A stretch of DNA of 64,000 nucleotides from Pseudomonas jessenii (GTDB lineage: Bacteria; Pseudomonadota; Gammaproteobacteria; Pseudomonadales; Pseudomonadaceae), in NCBI RefSeq assembly GCF_002236115.1, contig NZ_NIWT01000003.1:744001-808000 (forward strand), read 5' to 3'. Positions 22,923 to 32,175 of this stretch are shown piece by piece. The notes under the pieces are model-generated. The model did not search any database and was not told the DNA's origin. It saw only the letters and a list, made by a program, of their open reading frames with translations. Position 1 is the first letter of the stretch; every line of letters starts with the position of its first letter. The position numbers and the translations under genes are program-made.

Positions 22923-23564
22923 TCAGCCCCGAACAAAGGGGTTTTCGCGCATTTCATCGCCCAGACGGGTGTCCGGACCATGCCCGGTCACCACGGTTGC
23001 GTCTTCGTCGAGGGTGTACAACCGCTGCTTGATCGAGCGCACGATGGTCGCCTGGTCGCCACCCCACAAATCCGTGCGTCCGACGCCGCGACGAAACAGG
23101 GTATCTCCGGCAATCAGCAGCTTGGCCTCGGAAAACCAGAAGCTCATGGAGCCCGGCGTATGACCTGGTGTGTGCAGCGCCACGCCGCAGCCGCAAGCCA
23201 GTTCTTCATCATCGGCCAGCCAGCGATCCGGGGATGGCACCGGGGTATAAGGAACGCCGAACATCTGGCACTGCATTTCCAGGTTGTCCCAGAGAAACTG
23301 GTCTTCCTTGTGCAGATGCAGCGTCGCGCCGGTTTTCTCCTTGAGTTGACCGGAAGCCAGGAAATGATCGAGGTGGGCGTGGGTGTGAATGATGCTGACC
23401 ACTTTCAGCCCCAGGGCGTCGAGCCGCGCCAGGATCAGCTCATGATTGCCACCTGGATCAACGACGATGGCCTTTTTCGTTACCGGATCGCCGATGATCG
23501 TGCAGTTGCACTGCAACGGGCCGACGGGGAAGGTTTCGCGAATGAGGGTGGGTTGCTGGGACAT
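22923..23564 (-). CDS. MBL-fold metallohydrolase (GloC/YcbL-type hydroxyacylglutathione hydrolase)
   Basis: Zinc hydrolase of 213 residues with THAHLDH as the metal-binding motif, further ligands in TPGHTPGSMSFW and GDTLF, and GHGPDTRLGDEMRENPFV at the end, typical for type II glyoxalase-like GloC. Likely hydrolyses lactoylglutathione in methylglyoxal detoxification; substrate is inferred from family. Confidence 0.88.
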   Translation of the reverse strand: MSQQPTLIRETFPVGPLQCNCTIIGDPVTKKAIVVDPGGNHELILARLDALGLKVVSIIHTHAHLDHFLASGQLKEKTGATLHLHKEDQFLWDNLEMQCQMFGVPYTPVPSPDRWLADDEELACGCGVALHTPGHTPGSMSFWFSEAKLLIAGDTLFRRGVGRTDLWGGDQATIVRSIKQRLYTLDEDATVVTGHGPDTRLGDEMRENPFVRG

Positions 23565-23654
23565 CGGCGGGGCCTGCTCGATAAACGGGGGATGAGTGAT
23601 TTTCTCACAATTGAGTATCCAGCCAATGGCCGCGATGTGTAACGTGAAAAATCC

Positions 23655-26393
23655 TTAACCCAGTACCCCCAATTCCTTGGCTCGCGCCACCGCCTGCGTT
23701 CGTCGCTCGACCCCGAGCTTGCTATTGATATGGCTGGCGTGGGTCTTGACCGTGTGCAGGGAAATAAACAGCTGATCGCTGATTTCCTGGTTCGAACAGC
23801 CCTGGGCGATCAATCGCAGGACCGCCATTTCCCGGGTGCTGAGTTGCTCCGCGGCTGCGCAGGACTCCAGCCCGGGACGGGCAGCCAATGCCGGCAGTTT
23901 TTCACTGAGGCTCAGGGAAACGGGGGTTGGCGGACAGCTTTGAAGCTGCCCACGCAGCCAGTCCGGGTGCTCGGCCAACAAGCCCTCGAAGGGTTGCAGC
24001 ACCCCTCCGCCGGCGGCGTCCAGCGCCTGGGCCAGTGCCTTGCGTGCTTCCGGTTCCCGTCCGCTACCCAGCAACAACGCCACTTTCTGGGTCAGCGCCA
24101 TGGCGCTGAGCATCTGCCGACCGCTTTGCTGGCCATGTTCGAGCAGTGCATTCAAACGCCCTTCGGCCAGCATCGGTTGGCCCTGGATGACGTCGAGCAA
24201 GGCTTGTTGCAATTCGATATGCAGCGGTAATTGCGGGTGGAACTCCGGTGGTGCCGCCGCGTTTTCGCCGTTATAGGTCTGTCCCAGACGCGCCAGCCAG
24301 GCTTCGGCCAGATCGGTGCGCCCCTGGGCCAGCCAGAGTTCACATTTGACCAGGGTGATCATGGCCAGGTAGTAGATCGGTGGCACATCCCAGATGTGCA
24401 TGAGCCGTTCGGCTTCGGCAAGCTCGGCAAAGGCCTTGGCGAACTCGCCACTGCTGCCTTCCAGCCTGGCAATCACGCAGTGGCCGATCAGCACGCTGAT
24501 GTCACGGCAGGCGCGCGCCTCGCTCAAACCGGCCTGCAATCGCACCCGCGCCAATTGCGGCTGCATGCGCAGGGCCAGCAAAAAGCCCTCGTACAAGGTC
24601 AGCCGGGCGCGAACCGCGTATAGCCGTTGCGCAGGCAAGCTCTGCAGGCGCTGCATTCCCTGACGGACCTCTTCCAGCGCCCGACAGATTTCCCCGCGTG
24701 CTTGCAACACCCGGGCGCGATCGTAGTGCGCCAGTGCTTCGAACAAGGGGTTGCCGACCCGTTGCGCCAACTCCAGCGATTCGCGGTTCAATCCCCGTGC
24801 CCGCCACAAATCGCCGTCGGCAATGGCGAGGTTGGACAGGGTGGAGAGGCACATCAGGCGCTGGCCGTAACGCTTGGACGGAAGACTTTCCAACGCTTCG
24901 CGGCAGTACCGCAGCGTCAGTTCGCGGTTGCCGCGTCCACGGGCAATGATGCCGCTCAACGCCAGCCATTGAGCGAGCATCGACTTCTGTGCGGTGGCCG
25001 ACGGAGCAGGCAGGAAACGGCTCAAATGGCTGGCCAGCTCTTCGGCGGCATCCAGTTGGCAAGCCATCCCCAACGCCCAGCTATAGAGCACGATCAGCCG
25101 CGGCGTGCTGATCAGCAAGCTGTCAGGCAAGTCCATTTTCCAGCGCAGCAACATGCCGACATTCTGCTCGGCCAGCAGTTGCTCTTCGGAGAGGTTCTGC
25201 ACCAGGTTCGCCGCGACGTCCAGGTGACCGGCGCGCAAGGCCTGCTCCACGGCCTCATCGAGCAGTCCCTGGGCATTGAACCAGCGGCAGGCACGCAGGT
25301 GCAGGCTGGCGGCCGGCACCATCGACTGGGAAGTCGGGCGCGTGCGCAACAGATCGGAAAACAGGTGATGGTAACGATACCAGTGGCCGTGCTCGTCCAG
25401 CGGCACCAGGAACACCTGGTGGGCGAGCAGGAAGCGCAGGATTTCGCCGCTGTCATGGGCGTCGCGAACGGCATCGCACAGTTCGCTGCAAAAACGCTCC
25501 TGGGGCGCCGTGTCGTAGAGGAACGACTGGACCTCGGCGGGCAGGCAATCGATGACCTCTTCGAGCAGGTAATCGCGGATCAGCCCTTCCCCGCCGTGCA
25601 ACGATTGCGGCAGCGCGCCATCGGTACCCGCCTCCGAGGCGGCCAGCAGCCAGAAACGCAACCCCGCGACCCAACCTTCGCTGCGCTGGATCAGGTTTTC
25701 CAGTGCTTCACCGCGCAAGGAACTGCTGTGCCGGTCGAGCAGGCTCAAGGCCTCGTCGTGGGTCAGGCGCAGATCCTGTTCATGCAATTCAAGCAGTTGT
25801 CGCGACAGCCGCAGCCGCGCCAGATGCCAGTCGGGACGTTGGCGACTGGTGACCATCACCAGCAAGCCATCAGGGAGATGATTGAGGAAAAATTGCAGGC
25901 AACGGTCCAGTACCGGCCCTTGGGCCAGATGGTAATCATCCAGCACCAGCAGCAATGGCGTCGCGGTGGACAAGTGCTCGGCCAATTCGTCGAGCAGGCC
26001 ATCCAGCCATTCTTCGAATGCGAAAGGCTGATGGCGCTGGCGCATTTTCAACAGCCCGAGCGATTGCCTGCCCAGGTGCGGGAAGTAGTCCTGGAGGCCT
26101 TCCAGCAGGCGTTCGAGAAAACGTCCCGGGTCACTGTCTCGCGGGCTCAACCCCAGCCAGAGACTTTGCCAGTGCGCCGGCAACCCCTGACAAAACTCCA
26201 CCGCCAACGAACTCTTGCCGAACCCTGCCGGTGCGCTGACCAGCAATAACCTGCCACCGAGCCCGGCACTCAGGCGCTCGCACAAACGTGGACGCAGCAC
26301 ATGGCCGTCGGGCAACGGCGGGCGGAAGAAGCGCCCGTCGAGTGTCGCGACAGCAACGTTTGCAGAACCTGGGGATGTAGACAAATCAGTCAT
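23655..26393 (-). CDS. MalT-like LuxR-family transcriptional regulator (LAL type)
   Basis: Large signal-transducing ATPase regulator, 912 residues. Walker A is in SAPAGFGKSSLAVEF (about 54-68), LLLVLDDYHLA is the Walker B region, a long TPR-like helical sensor follows (about 370-820), and the C-terminal LuxR helix-turn-helix has LSTREMAVLRLIAQG and SLHTVKTHASHINSKLGV. It lies downstream of, and on the same strand as, the DUF1329/DUF1302 genes and probably controls them, but a terminator separates it. P. aeruginosa PA3921 is the counterpart as I remember. Confidence 0.9.
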   Translation of the reverse strand: MTDLSTSPGSANVAVATLDGRFFRPPLPDGHVLRPRLCERLSAGLGGRLLLVSAPAGFGKSSLAVEFCQGLPAHWQSLWLGLSPRDSDPGRFLERLLEGLQDYFPHLGRQSLGLLKMRQRHQPFAFEEWLDGLLDELAEHLSTATPLLLVLDDYHLAQGPVLDRCLQFFLNHLPDGLLVMVTSRQRPDWHLARLRLSRQLLELHEQDLRLTHDEALSLLDRHSSSLRGEALENLIQRSEGWVAGLRFWLLAASEAGTDGALPQSLHGGEGLIRDYLLEEVIDCLPAEVQSFLYDTAPQERFCSELCDAVRDAHDSGEILRFLLAHQVFLVPLDEHGHWYRYHHLFSDLLRTRPTSQSMVPAASLHLRACRWFNAQGLLDEAVEQALRAGHLDVAANLVQNLSEEQLLAEQNVGMLLRWKMDLPDSLLISTPRLIVLYSWALGMACQLDAAEELASHLSRFLPAPSATAQKSMLAQWLALSGIIARGRGNRELTLRYCREALESLPSKRYGQRLMCLSTLSNLAIADGDLWRARGLNRESLELAQRVGNPLFEALAHYDRARVLQARGEICRALEEVRQGMQRLQSLPAQRLYAVRARLTLYEGFLLALRMQPQLARVRLQAGLSEARACRDISVLIGHCVIARLEGSSGEFAKAFAELAEAERLMHIWDVPPIYYLAMITLVKCELWLAQGRTDLAEAWLARLGQTYNGENAAAPPEFHPQLPLHIELQQALLDVIQGQPMLAEGRLNALLEHGQQSGRQMLSAMALTQKVALLLGSGREPEARKALAQALDAAGGGVLQPFEGLLAEHPDWLRGQLQSCPPTPVSLSLSEKLPALAARPGLESCAAAEQLSTREMAVLRLIAQGCSNQEISDQLFISLHTVKTHASHINSKLGVERRTQAVARAKELGVLG

Positions 26394-26506
26394 AGCCGGC
26401 TCTTGTTTGAATTGCGGGTGGCGGCGTTGCAGATGTCCGCAGACTAGCCGTAAACGGATAGGGAATGAAGGTAATTGCTACAAATGGCTACAAAAAGTCT
26501 ACAAGC

Positions 26507-26542
26507 AAAAAAAAACGCCCCGAACCAGTCGGGGCGTTTTCA
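26507..26542 (-). terminator. Intrinsic terminator between DUF1329 gene and MalT-like regulator
   Basis: Stem ACGCCCCGA-ACCAG-TCGGGGCGT with a run of A at its left, giving a U tail on the minus strand. It separates the DUF1302-DUF1329 mRNA from the regulator gene. Confidence 0.85.
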
Positions 26543-26569
26543 GAGGGTGCGGCCTCTACTCAGTTCACT

Positions 26570-27934
26570 TTAGCGAACACCATCCTGACGCAAGGCGGCC
26601 GGGGTGAAGTCGCTGGTGGTGGCAGTGAAGCCGAAGTCATAAGCCGACTTCTCTTCGTTCTTCATGCCCAGCGCCAGGTAACGACCCGATTGCAGGTCGT
26701 ACAGGGTTTCAAGGGCATACCACGGCACTTGCTTGTCGTAGTAGTTCTCGGCATGGGCCTCGGCGACGCGCCACAGTTGACCGCGACCGTCGTAATGGTC
26801 GATGACCGCTGCCTGCCAGGTGTCTTCGTCAATGTAGAAGTCACGCTTGGCGTAGATGTGACGCTGACCTTCCTTCAGGGTGGCAACTACATGCCACACA
26901 CGACGCAACTCGTAACGAGCCAGGTCCTGGTTGATGTGACCGGCCTTGATGATGTCGGTGTACTTGAGCTTCGGATCGTCGAGCTTGTAGGCATCGGAAG
27001 CGATGTACATCTCTTTCTTGCCTTCGAGCTTCCAGTCGTAACGATCCGGTGCACCGTTGTACATGTCCAGGTTGTCGGAGGTACGCAGGCCATCGGCTGC
27101 GGTACCCGGGCCGTCATAGGACACTTGCGGCGCACGGCGCACACGACGCTGGCCGGCGTTGTAGACCCACGCCGAGCGCGGTTCCTTGACCTGGTCGAGG
27201 GTTTCGTGAACCAGCAGTACACCACCGGCCAGACGTGCCGGCGCGGTCACTTTCTGCTTGAAGTAGAACAGGATGTTGCCCGGGTTCGCCGGATCGTAGT
27301 CCTTCATCTTGTCGCGGAACACGAACTGGTCCTGGAAGTACACCAGGCTGAACGAGCCGTTCGGCTGTGGTGTGGCCTGGGTTACCAGACGGGTCACGCT
27401 GCCCCCGCGATAGCGGGTGATGTGGTTCCAGATGACTTCAACGCCGCTTTTCGGGATCGGGAACGGAATGGCGGTTTCAAAGTTCTCCAGGCCGTTGCCG
27501 CCGGACACCAGCTTGGTGTTGGTGGCGTTCTTCTTGATGGAGGCGAACACCTCATCCGGCACGGTGGCACCGCGGTGGGACGGATAGACCGGCATCTTGA
27601 AGGTTTCCGGGTAGCGCTTGAACATCGCGTACTGGCCCGGGGCAAGCTTTTCCTTGTACTGGTCGACGTTCTGCGCCGTGATGGTGAACAGCGGTTTTTC
27701 ACCCGGGTACGGATCGGACAGGAAGCCCTTGCTGTCGACCGCTCCGGCGTTCTTCGGCAACGGTTTCCAGGTCGGAATCGAACCGTCGGCGTTACCCGCC
27801 ATTTCAGCGCCCATCGGGGTCAGGCTCTTGCCCAGTTTGTCGGCTTCGGCCTGGGGAACCGCTGCGATGACGCTGGTCGCCAGCAGTGAAAGGCCCAGAA
27901 CACCAGCGTGGAACAGACTCTTTGTTATTTTCAT
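26570..27934 (-). CDS. DUF1329 (outer-membrane lipoprotein-sorting-like) protein
   Basis: Exported 454-residue protein with signal peptide MKITKSLFHAGVLGLSLLAT ending near VIAA, then a DUF1329 domain related in fold to LolA/LolB. Family members are found beside DUF1302 barrels and acyl-CoA ligases in gene sets for use of lipids, steroids and long-chain alcohols, suggesting carriage of a hydrophobic substrate across the periplasm. It follows the DUF1302 gene by 28 bp. Precise substrate unknown. Confidence 0.88.
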   Translation of the reverse strand: MKITKSLFHAGVLGLSLLATSVIAAVPQAEADKLGKSLTPMGAEMAGNADGSIPTWKPLPKNAGAVDSKGFLSDPYPGEKPLFTITAQNVDQYKEKLAPGQYAMFKRYPETFKMPVYPSHRGATVPDEVFASIKKNATNTKLVSGGNGLENFETAIPFPIPKSGVEVIWNHITRYRGGSVTRLVTQATPQPNGSFSLVYFQDQFVFRDKMKDYDPANPGNILFYFKQKVTAPARLAGGVLLVHETLDQVKEPRSAWVYNAGQRRVRRAPQVSYDGPGTAADGLRTSDNLDMYNGAPDRYDWKLEGKKEMYIASDAYKLDDPKLKYTDIIKAGHINQDLARYELRRVWHVVATLKEGQRHIYAKRDFYIDEDTWQAAVIDHYDGRGQLWRVAEAHAENYYDKQVPWYALETLYDLQSGRYLALGMKNEEKSAYDFGFTATTSDFTPAALRQDGVR

Positions 27935-27962
27935 ATGTTCGTTCGTCCTGAAAATTCAGTGC

Positions 27963-29867
27963 TTAGAAGTTCACGCCGAGGCTGAGCGCAACGAAGTCGC
28001 GGTCATCCACGGTGGTGTACCTGCCGTCGAAGAAGTTGGTGTAGGCCAGGCTCGCGGTGTAGGTGTTCTGGTACTCGGCGTCGACACCCAGGCTCACCGC
28101 CTTGCGGCCTTCCTCGAAGTTGCCGCCAGGCCCAGGGGAGTAGCCTTCCACGTCATGAGACCAGGCTACGTTTGGCTTGAGGTTCACACCGGCAAACACG
28201 TCGTTGTATTCCCAGATGGCACGACCGCGGTAGCCCCATGAAGTCGCGGTGGTGAAGCCTTCGTCGGTGCAGTTGCGGCTGCGGTTGTTGGTCGGCGTAC
28301 CCGGGCCGGCACCGCTGATGGTGCTGTTGTTGAGTGTCACGCAGGTATTGAGCGCGCCAGAGGCTGGCAATTCACCCGGACCGTAGACCGGATCGCGGCC
28401 ATAACGAACGTCGGAAGTGCTTTCCAGGCCGCCAACGTGGGTCACGCCCACTTCGCCCACCAGGGTCAGACGGCTGGCGCCCATGACCTGATCGAAGAAG
28501 TGCGTCAGGGTGGTCTGGAACTGGGTGACTTCCTTGCGACGATACCCGTGCAGGTCCTGACCCGGCACGCCGGTAAGCAGCGATGCATTGGTCAACGGGT
28601 TGTTCGGGTTGTTATTGCCTATAGGACGGACACCGGAGAACAGGATGTCGGTGGAGTTGAGCTGCACCGGAGCGTTCGGACGGTAGCTGATCTCACCGCT
28701 CCACGCCGTACCGGTAGGCAGGGTGGTAGAGAAGCTCAGGCCGTAGAGGCGGATGTCTTCCGGGTATTCGATGAAGTACTGCGAATTACCCGCCACCAGC
28801 AATGGCGCCAGTGCGGCGAACGGGCCGCCCTGGAGGGCCGCTGCAGTGTTGTAGACCGACTGCGGCGCACCGGTAGCGCTGAAGATCGGCGCACGGCTGT
28901 GGTAATTCATGAAGTAGGCGCCGAACTCGGTGTCCAGCGGATCGAACATGTACTTGAGGGACGCGCCCCACTGGCCGCTGTCGCGGGCATCGCGATCGGG
29001 GCCACGACGCACCAGAACACCCTCATTGTTGACGTCGACGCCGTTGGCGGCCAAAGGCCCCAGGGCAATGGCCGGAATTTGCGAGCGCTTGGCCAGTACG
29101 CGCAGGTTGTCGTCGCAGCCGTCGGCAACGATGTCTGGCTGGGAGAAGAACGTGCCGCAGTTGTCGACAACGGTCTGGTCCCATTCAATTTGGTAGAACG
29201 CTTCGGCCGAGAGGTTTTCGGTCAGGCTCTGGGACACATAGAACATGTTGACCGGGATCAGGCCTTCCTTGATCTCGGCACCCGGACGGCGGAACGCGGA
29301 CACGTCGATCGGGTTGATCGAGTTGATGCCACCACCGATGAAGGTACTTTCACCCCAGCTCACGACCTGCTTGCCCAGACGCACGGAGCCTGGCTGATCG
29401 GCAATGGAGTAGTTGTGGTAGACGAAGGCGTCGAGGATCTGGCCGCCGGCAGACTTGGCGCCTTCCTTGCGGTTGTCGTCGCTGATGTCCTTGAACGGAC
29501 GGCTTTCGTCCTTCAGTTCAAAGTCGTACCAGTATTTGCCACGGACGAAAACACCGGTATCGCCGTATTTCAGTTCAAGGTCATGGATGCCCTTGAAGAT
29601 CTTCGAGAAAGTTTCCCCGCTCTTGAAGTTCAGGTGACCGTCATCAGAAGTCTGGGACAGACCCTTGCCGCCGTTGTTGACACCGATGAGGTTCTTGTTG
29701 GCACTTTCGGTAGACCAACTGGCACCGATCGACAGGGATGAGTCGAACTGACCTTCGATTTCACCGACGTTGAAACTGACGCCGAATGCTGGCCCGGCGA
29801 GCGTAGAGGCAAGACTGACAGCCAGGGGCAGTTTCGCCCGGCGCCAGAACTGGTTTGCTGATGTCAT
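27963..29867 (-). CDS. DUF1302 outer-membrane beta-barrel protein
   Basis: A 634-residue exported protein: signal peptide ending near PAFG, then alternating hydrophobic beta strands, and a C-terminal Phe (DFVALSLGVNF) typical for Bam-assembled barrels. Together with the DUF1329 protein it likely takes up a hydrophobic compound at the outer membrane. First gene of the pair, preceded by a 339-bp gap with a palindrome. Function by context only. Confidence 0.87.
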   Translation of the reverse strand: MTSANQFWRRAKLPLAVSLASTLAGPAFGVSFNVGEIEGQFDSSLSIGASWSTESANKNLIGVNNGGKGLSQTSDDGHLNFKSGETFSKIFKGIHDLELKYGDTGVFVRGKYWYDFELKDESRPFKDISDDNRKEGAKSAGGQILDAFVYHNYSIADQPGSVRLGKQVVSWGESTFIGGGINSINPIDVSAFRRPGAEIKEGLIPVNMFYVSQSLTENLSAEAFYQIEWDQTVVDNCGTFFSQPDIVADGCDDNLRVLAKRSQIPAIALGPLAANGVDVNNEGVLVRRGPDRDARDSGQWGASLKYMFDPLDTEFGAYFMNYHSRAPIFSATGAPQSVYNTAAALQGGPFAALAPLLVAGNSQYFIEYPEDIRLYGLSFSTTLPTGTAWSGEISYRPNAPVQLNSTDILFSGVRPIGNNNPNNPLTNASLLTGVPGQDLHGYRRKEVTQFQTTLTHFFDQVMGASRLTLVGEVGVTHVGGLESTSDVRYGRDPVYGPGELPASGALNTCVTLNNSTISGAGPGTPTNNRSRNCTDEGFTTATSWGYRGRAIWEYNDVFAGVNLKPNVAWSHDVEGYSPGPGGNFEEGRKAVSLGVDAEYQNTYTASLAYTNFFDGRYTTVDDRDFVALSLGVNF

Positions 29868-30206
29868 CGACGCTACTCCATGTGCATTTTATTTTTATGG
29901 CAAGAGCACTTCTAAAAACGCTGTGGATAACCGGGAGCCATGGCATCCCAAAGTCATTCCAAAGTTGCATCGCCCCGGTTCGTGCGGTTGCCCCGTTCTT
30001 AAAAATCCTTGAGTGGACTATAGCCAGCAGGTAGTAGCGCTTGATCCCTCTAAAGTGTGATTTGCAGCTGCCAGCCACTCTGGAACAGTCCTTTCGCCAG
30101 TCCGACACCCGTCGGCACGGCAAGGATGGCTGAAAATTTCGTTTTGACAAGCCAAGCGCTTGCTTGGTGGGGGCTGGCGTGCCCTTTCGAGCACGCCAGG
30201 TGACGC
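29868..30206. other. Upstream region of the DUF1302-DUF1329 operon
   Basis: Non-coding gap of 339 bp between the ligase stop and the DUF1302 start, both genes being on the minus strand. No terminator and no clear sigma70 promoter were found; the palindrome entered separately is its only obvious structure. A 161-aa frame on the minus strand here has no ribosome site or family resemblance. Confidence 0.5.
30148..30167. promoter_or_regulatory. Palindrome CAAGCGCTTG, possible TetR-type operator
   Basis: Perfect 10-bp palindrome CAAGCGCTTG (30153-30162) with flanking CAAG and CTTG. It resembles operators of fatty-acid-responsive TetR regulators in pseudomonads and lies upstream of the DUF1302-DUF1329 operon. 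The regulator is not identified. Confidence 0.35.
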
Positions 30207-31889
30207 TTAAAGCGTCGAGAGGAAGGTGCTGTTGGTGGCTTGCCATTCGCTGATGTCGACACGAATGCGCTTCTTGTCGAGCTTGCCGACACTGGTCTTG
30301 GGAATTTCAGTAACAAGGGCGATCTGGCTCGGAATCGCCCACTTGCTCAAGTGCCCCAGCTCCACAAACGGCTTGAGGTGTTCCTTGAGTTCCCGCGCCC
30401 CGATTGCATGCCCCTCACGGAGCACCAGCAGGGCAAACGGCCGCTCGCCCCACTGCGGATCGGGGATCCCCACCACTGCTACTTCACGTACCGCCGCATG
30501 ACGACTGATCAGGTCTTCCAGGTCCAGGGAGGAGATCCACTCGCCACCGGTCTTGATCACGTCCTTGATCCGGTCACGAATGTCGATCACGCCCATGCTG
30601 TCCAGGGTCGCCACGTCACCGGTGTGCAGCCAGCCTCCGGCCCAGAGCTCGGCGCCCTTCTGCGGCTCATTGAAATACCCCTCGGTCAGCCATGGCGCGC
30701 GTAACACCAGTTCGCCCTGGGTCTCGCCATCGGCGGGCAGGAAGTTGCCCTCGGTGTCGACGATCGCCGCCTCCACCAGCGGCCCCGGTACGCCGGCCTT
30801 GATCCGGTAAGTGGTGCGTTCGTCTTCGGTACCCGCCATCAATTCATCGTTGAGGTGCGCGCACGAAACCAGTGGCCCGGTTTCCGACATGCCGTAGGCG
30901 GCGGTCAGCTGAATGCCTTTGGCCTTGGCCGCCTCGTACAACGTGCGGTTCAGGGCGCTGCCGCCGATGACGATTTTCCAGCCGCCGAAGTCGACGGTCT
31001 GCGCGGCCTTGGCATTGAGGACCATCTGCAAAATGGTCGGTACGCAATGAGAGAACGTGACCTTTTCCTTGCGCCACAACTCCACCAGGTACTCCGGATC
31101 ATAGCGGCCGGGATACACCTGCTTGAGCCCGAGCATGGTCGCCACATACGGCAAGCCCCAGGCGTGCACGTGGAACATCGGGGTGATCGGCATGTACACG
31201 TCGTTGGTGCCCAGCAGGCGCACGCTATCGATCGCGCCCATGATGGTCGACACGCCCATGGTGTGCAGCACCAGTTGCCGATGGGTGAAGTACACGCCCT
31301 TGGGGTTGCCGGTGGTGCCGGTGGTATAGAACGTGGTCGCGACCGAGTTTTCGTCGAAGTCCTCGAAGTCGTATTGCGGGCTCGCCGCGGCCAGCAGTTG
31401 TTCGTATTCGCCGACGAGATTCGGCAGGTCTGCGGTTTTTTCCGGCAGGTCAGTCAACAGCAGGGTTTTGTCGACCGTGGTCAGTTGCCCCTCGATGGCC
31501 TTGTAGAGACCGACGAACTCGCTGTTGACCAGCACAAAGCGGTCCTCGGCGTGGTTCATGGTGTAGAGGATCTGTTCCGGCGACAGGCGCACGTTGATGG
31601 TGTGGATCACCGCACCGATCATCGGGATGGCGAACATGCATTCCAGGTAACGATGGCTGTCCCAGTCCATCACACCCACGGCATCCCCGGGTTTGACTCC
31701 GGCCGCTGTCAGCACGTTGGCCAGGCGGGCTACCCGTTCGATCAGGGTCGGGTAGCTATAGCGCAACTTGTCGCGGTAGATGATCTCGCGGGTTTTCTCA
31801 TAACGGGCACCGGACATCAGCAGCCGTTTGATCAACAGCGGGTACTGGTAAGCGCCTTCGGCCGGGGGGATAACGCGAGTCTTCAACAT
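30207..31889 (-). CDS. Medium/long-chain fatty acid--CoA ligase (AMP-forming)
   Basis: ANL-superfamily ligase of 560 residues that activates a fatty acid via an acyl-AMP. P-loop-like motif TTFYTTGTTGNPKGVYFTH, YGMSETGP, and HTGDVATLDSMGVIDIRDR with the C-terminal Lys in GKLDKKRIR. Start MLKTRVIPPAEGAYQYPLLI at 31889. It is upstream of and on the same strand as the DUF1302/DUF1329 genes, matching the order PA3924-PA3923-PA3922 in P. aeruginosa as remembered, so it likely activates the imported lipid. Confidence 0.92.
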   Translation of the reverse strand: MLKTRVIPPAEGAYQYPLLIKRLLMSGARYEKTREIIYRDKLRYSYPTLIERVARLANVLTAAGVKPGDAVGVMDWDSHRYLECMFAIPMIGAVIHTINVRLSPEQILYTMNHAEDRFVLVNSEFVGLYKAIEGQLTTVDKTLLLTDLPEKTADLPNLVGEYEQLLAAASPQYDFEDFDENSVATTFYTTGTTGNPKGVYFTHRQLVLHTMGVSTIMGAIDSVRLLGTNDVYMPITPMFHVHAWGLPYVATMLGLKQVYPGRYDPEYLVELWRKEKVTFSHCVPTILQMVLNAKAAQTVDFGGWKIVIGGSALNRTLYEAAKAKGIQLTAAYGMSETGPLVSCAHLNDELMAGTEDERTTYRIKAGVPGPLVEAAIVDTEGNFLPADGETQGELVLRAPWLTEGYFNEPQKGAELWAGGWLHTGDVATLDSMGVIDIRDRIKDVIKTGGEWISSLDLEDLISRHAAVREVAVVGIPDPQWGERPFALLVLREGHAIGARELKEHLKPFVELGHLSKWAIPSQIALVTEIPKTSVGKLDKKRIRVDISEWQATNSTFLSTL

Positions 31890-32033
31890 AATAATCCCTT
31901 TAATCTGACTGCACGGTCGTGACTGAAAGTACGCACTGTAGTGCCCTTGAACGTCAGCCAAATCAGCCAAAGGAATGATTTGCAGAACCCCATGAATGAT
32001 AGCGTTGCGCCATCATTTGCGAGGTTTGATCAT

Positions 32034-32161
32034 CTGTAGGAGCAGCCGGTCGACGCTCGATTGCTCGCGATGAACCCGGGATTACCGCGGGGGGCCAGAT
32101 ATCAAGCGTTATCGTTGACGAGCATCGCGAGCAATCGAGCGTCGACCGGCTGCTCCTACAG
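32034..32161. repeat. Long perfect inverted repeat (GCAGCCGGTCGACGCTCGA class)
   Basis: Two perfect 38-bp arms (32034-32071 and 32124-32161), beginning CTGTAGGAGCAGCCGGTCGA and reading on to GCTCGCGAT, with a 52-bp loop. The ends resemble the common REP core but the middle GCCGGTCGACGCTCG is different, so it is a separate repeat class. It lies between the ligase and the LysE gene. Confidence 0.9.
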
Positions 32162-32175
32162 GGATAGGTATCTGA

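Noticed and set aside
24627..26249. 540-residue open frame on the plus strand
   Set aside because: Lies inside the MalT-like gene on the opposite strand; Gln-rich shadow composition.
29761..30246. 161-residue minus-strand frame in the gap upstream of the DUF1302 gene
   Set aside because: It overlaps both flanking genes' ends, lacks a ribosome site and resembles no family.
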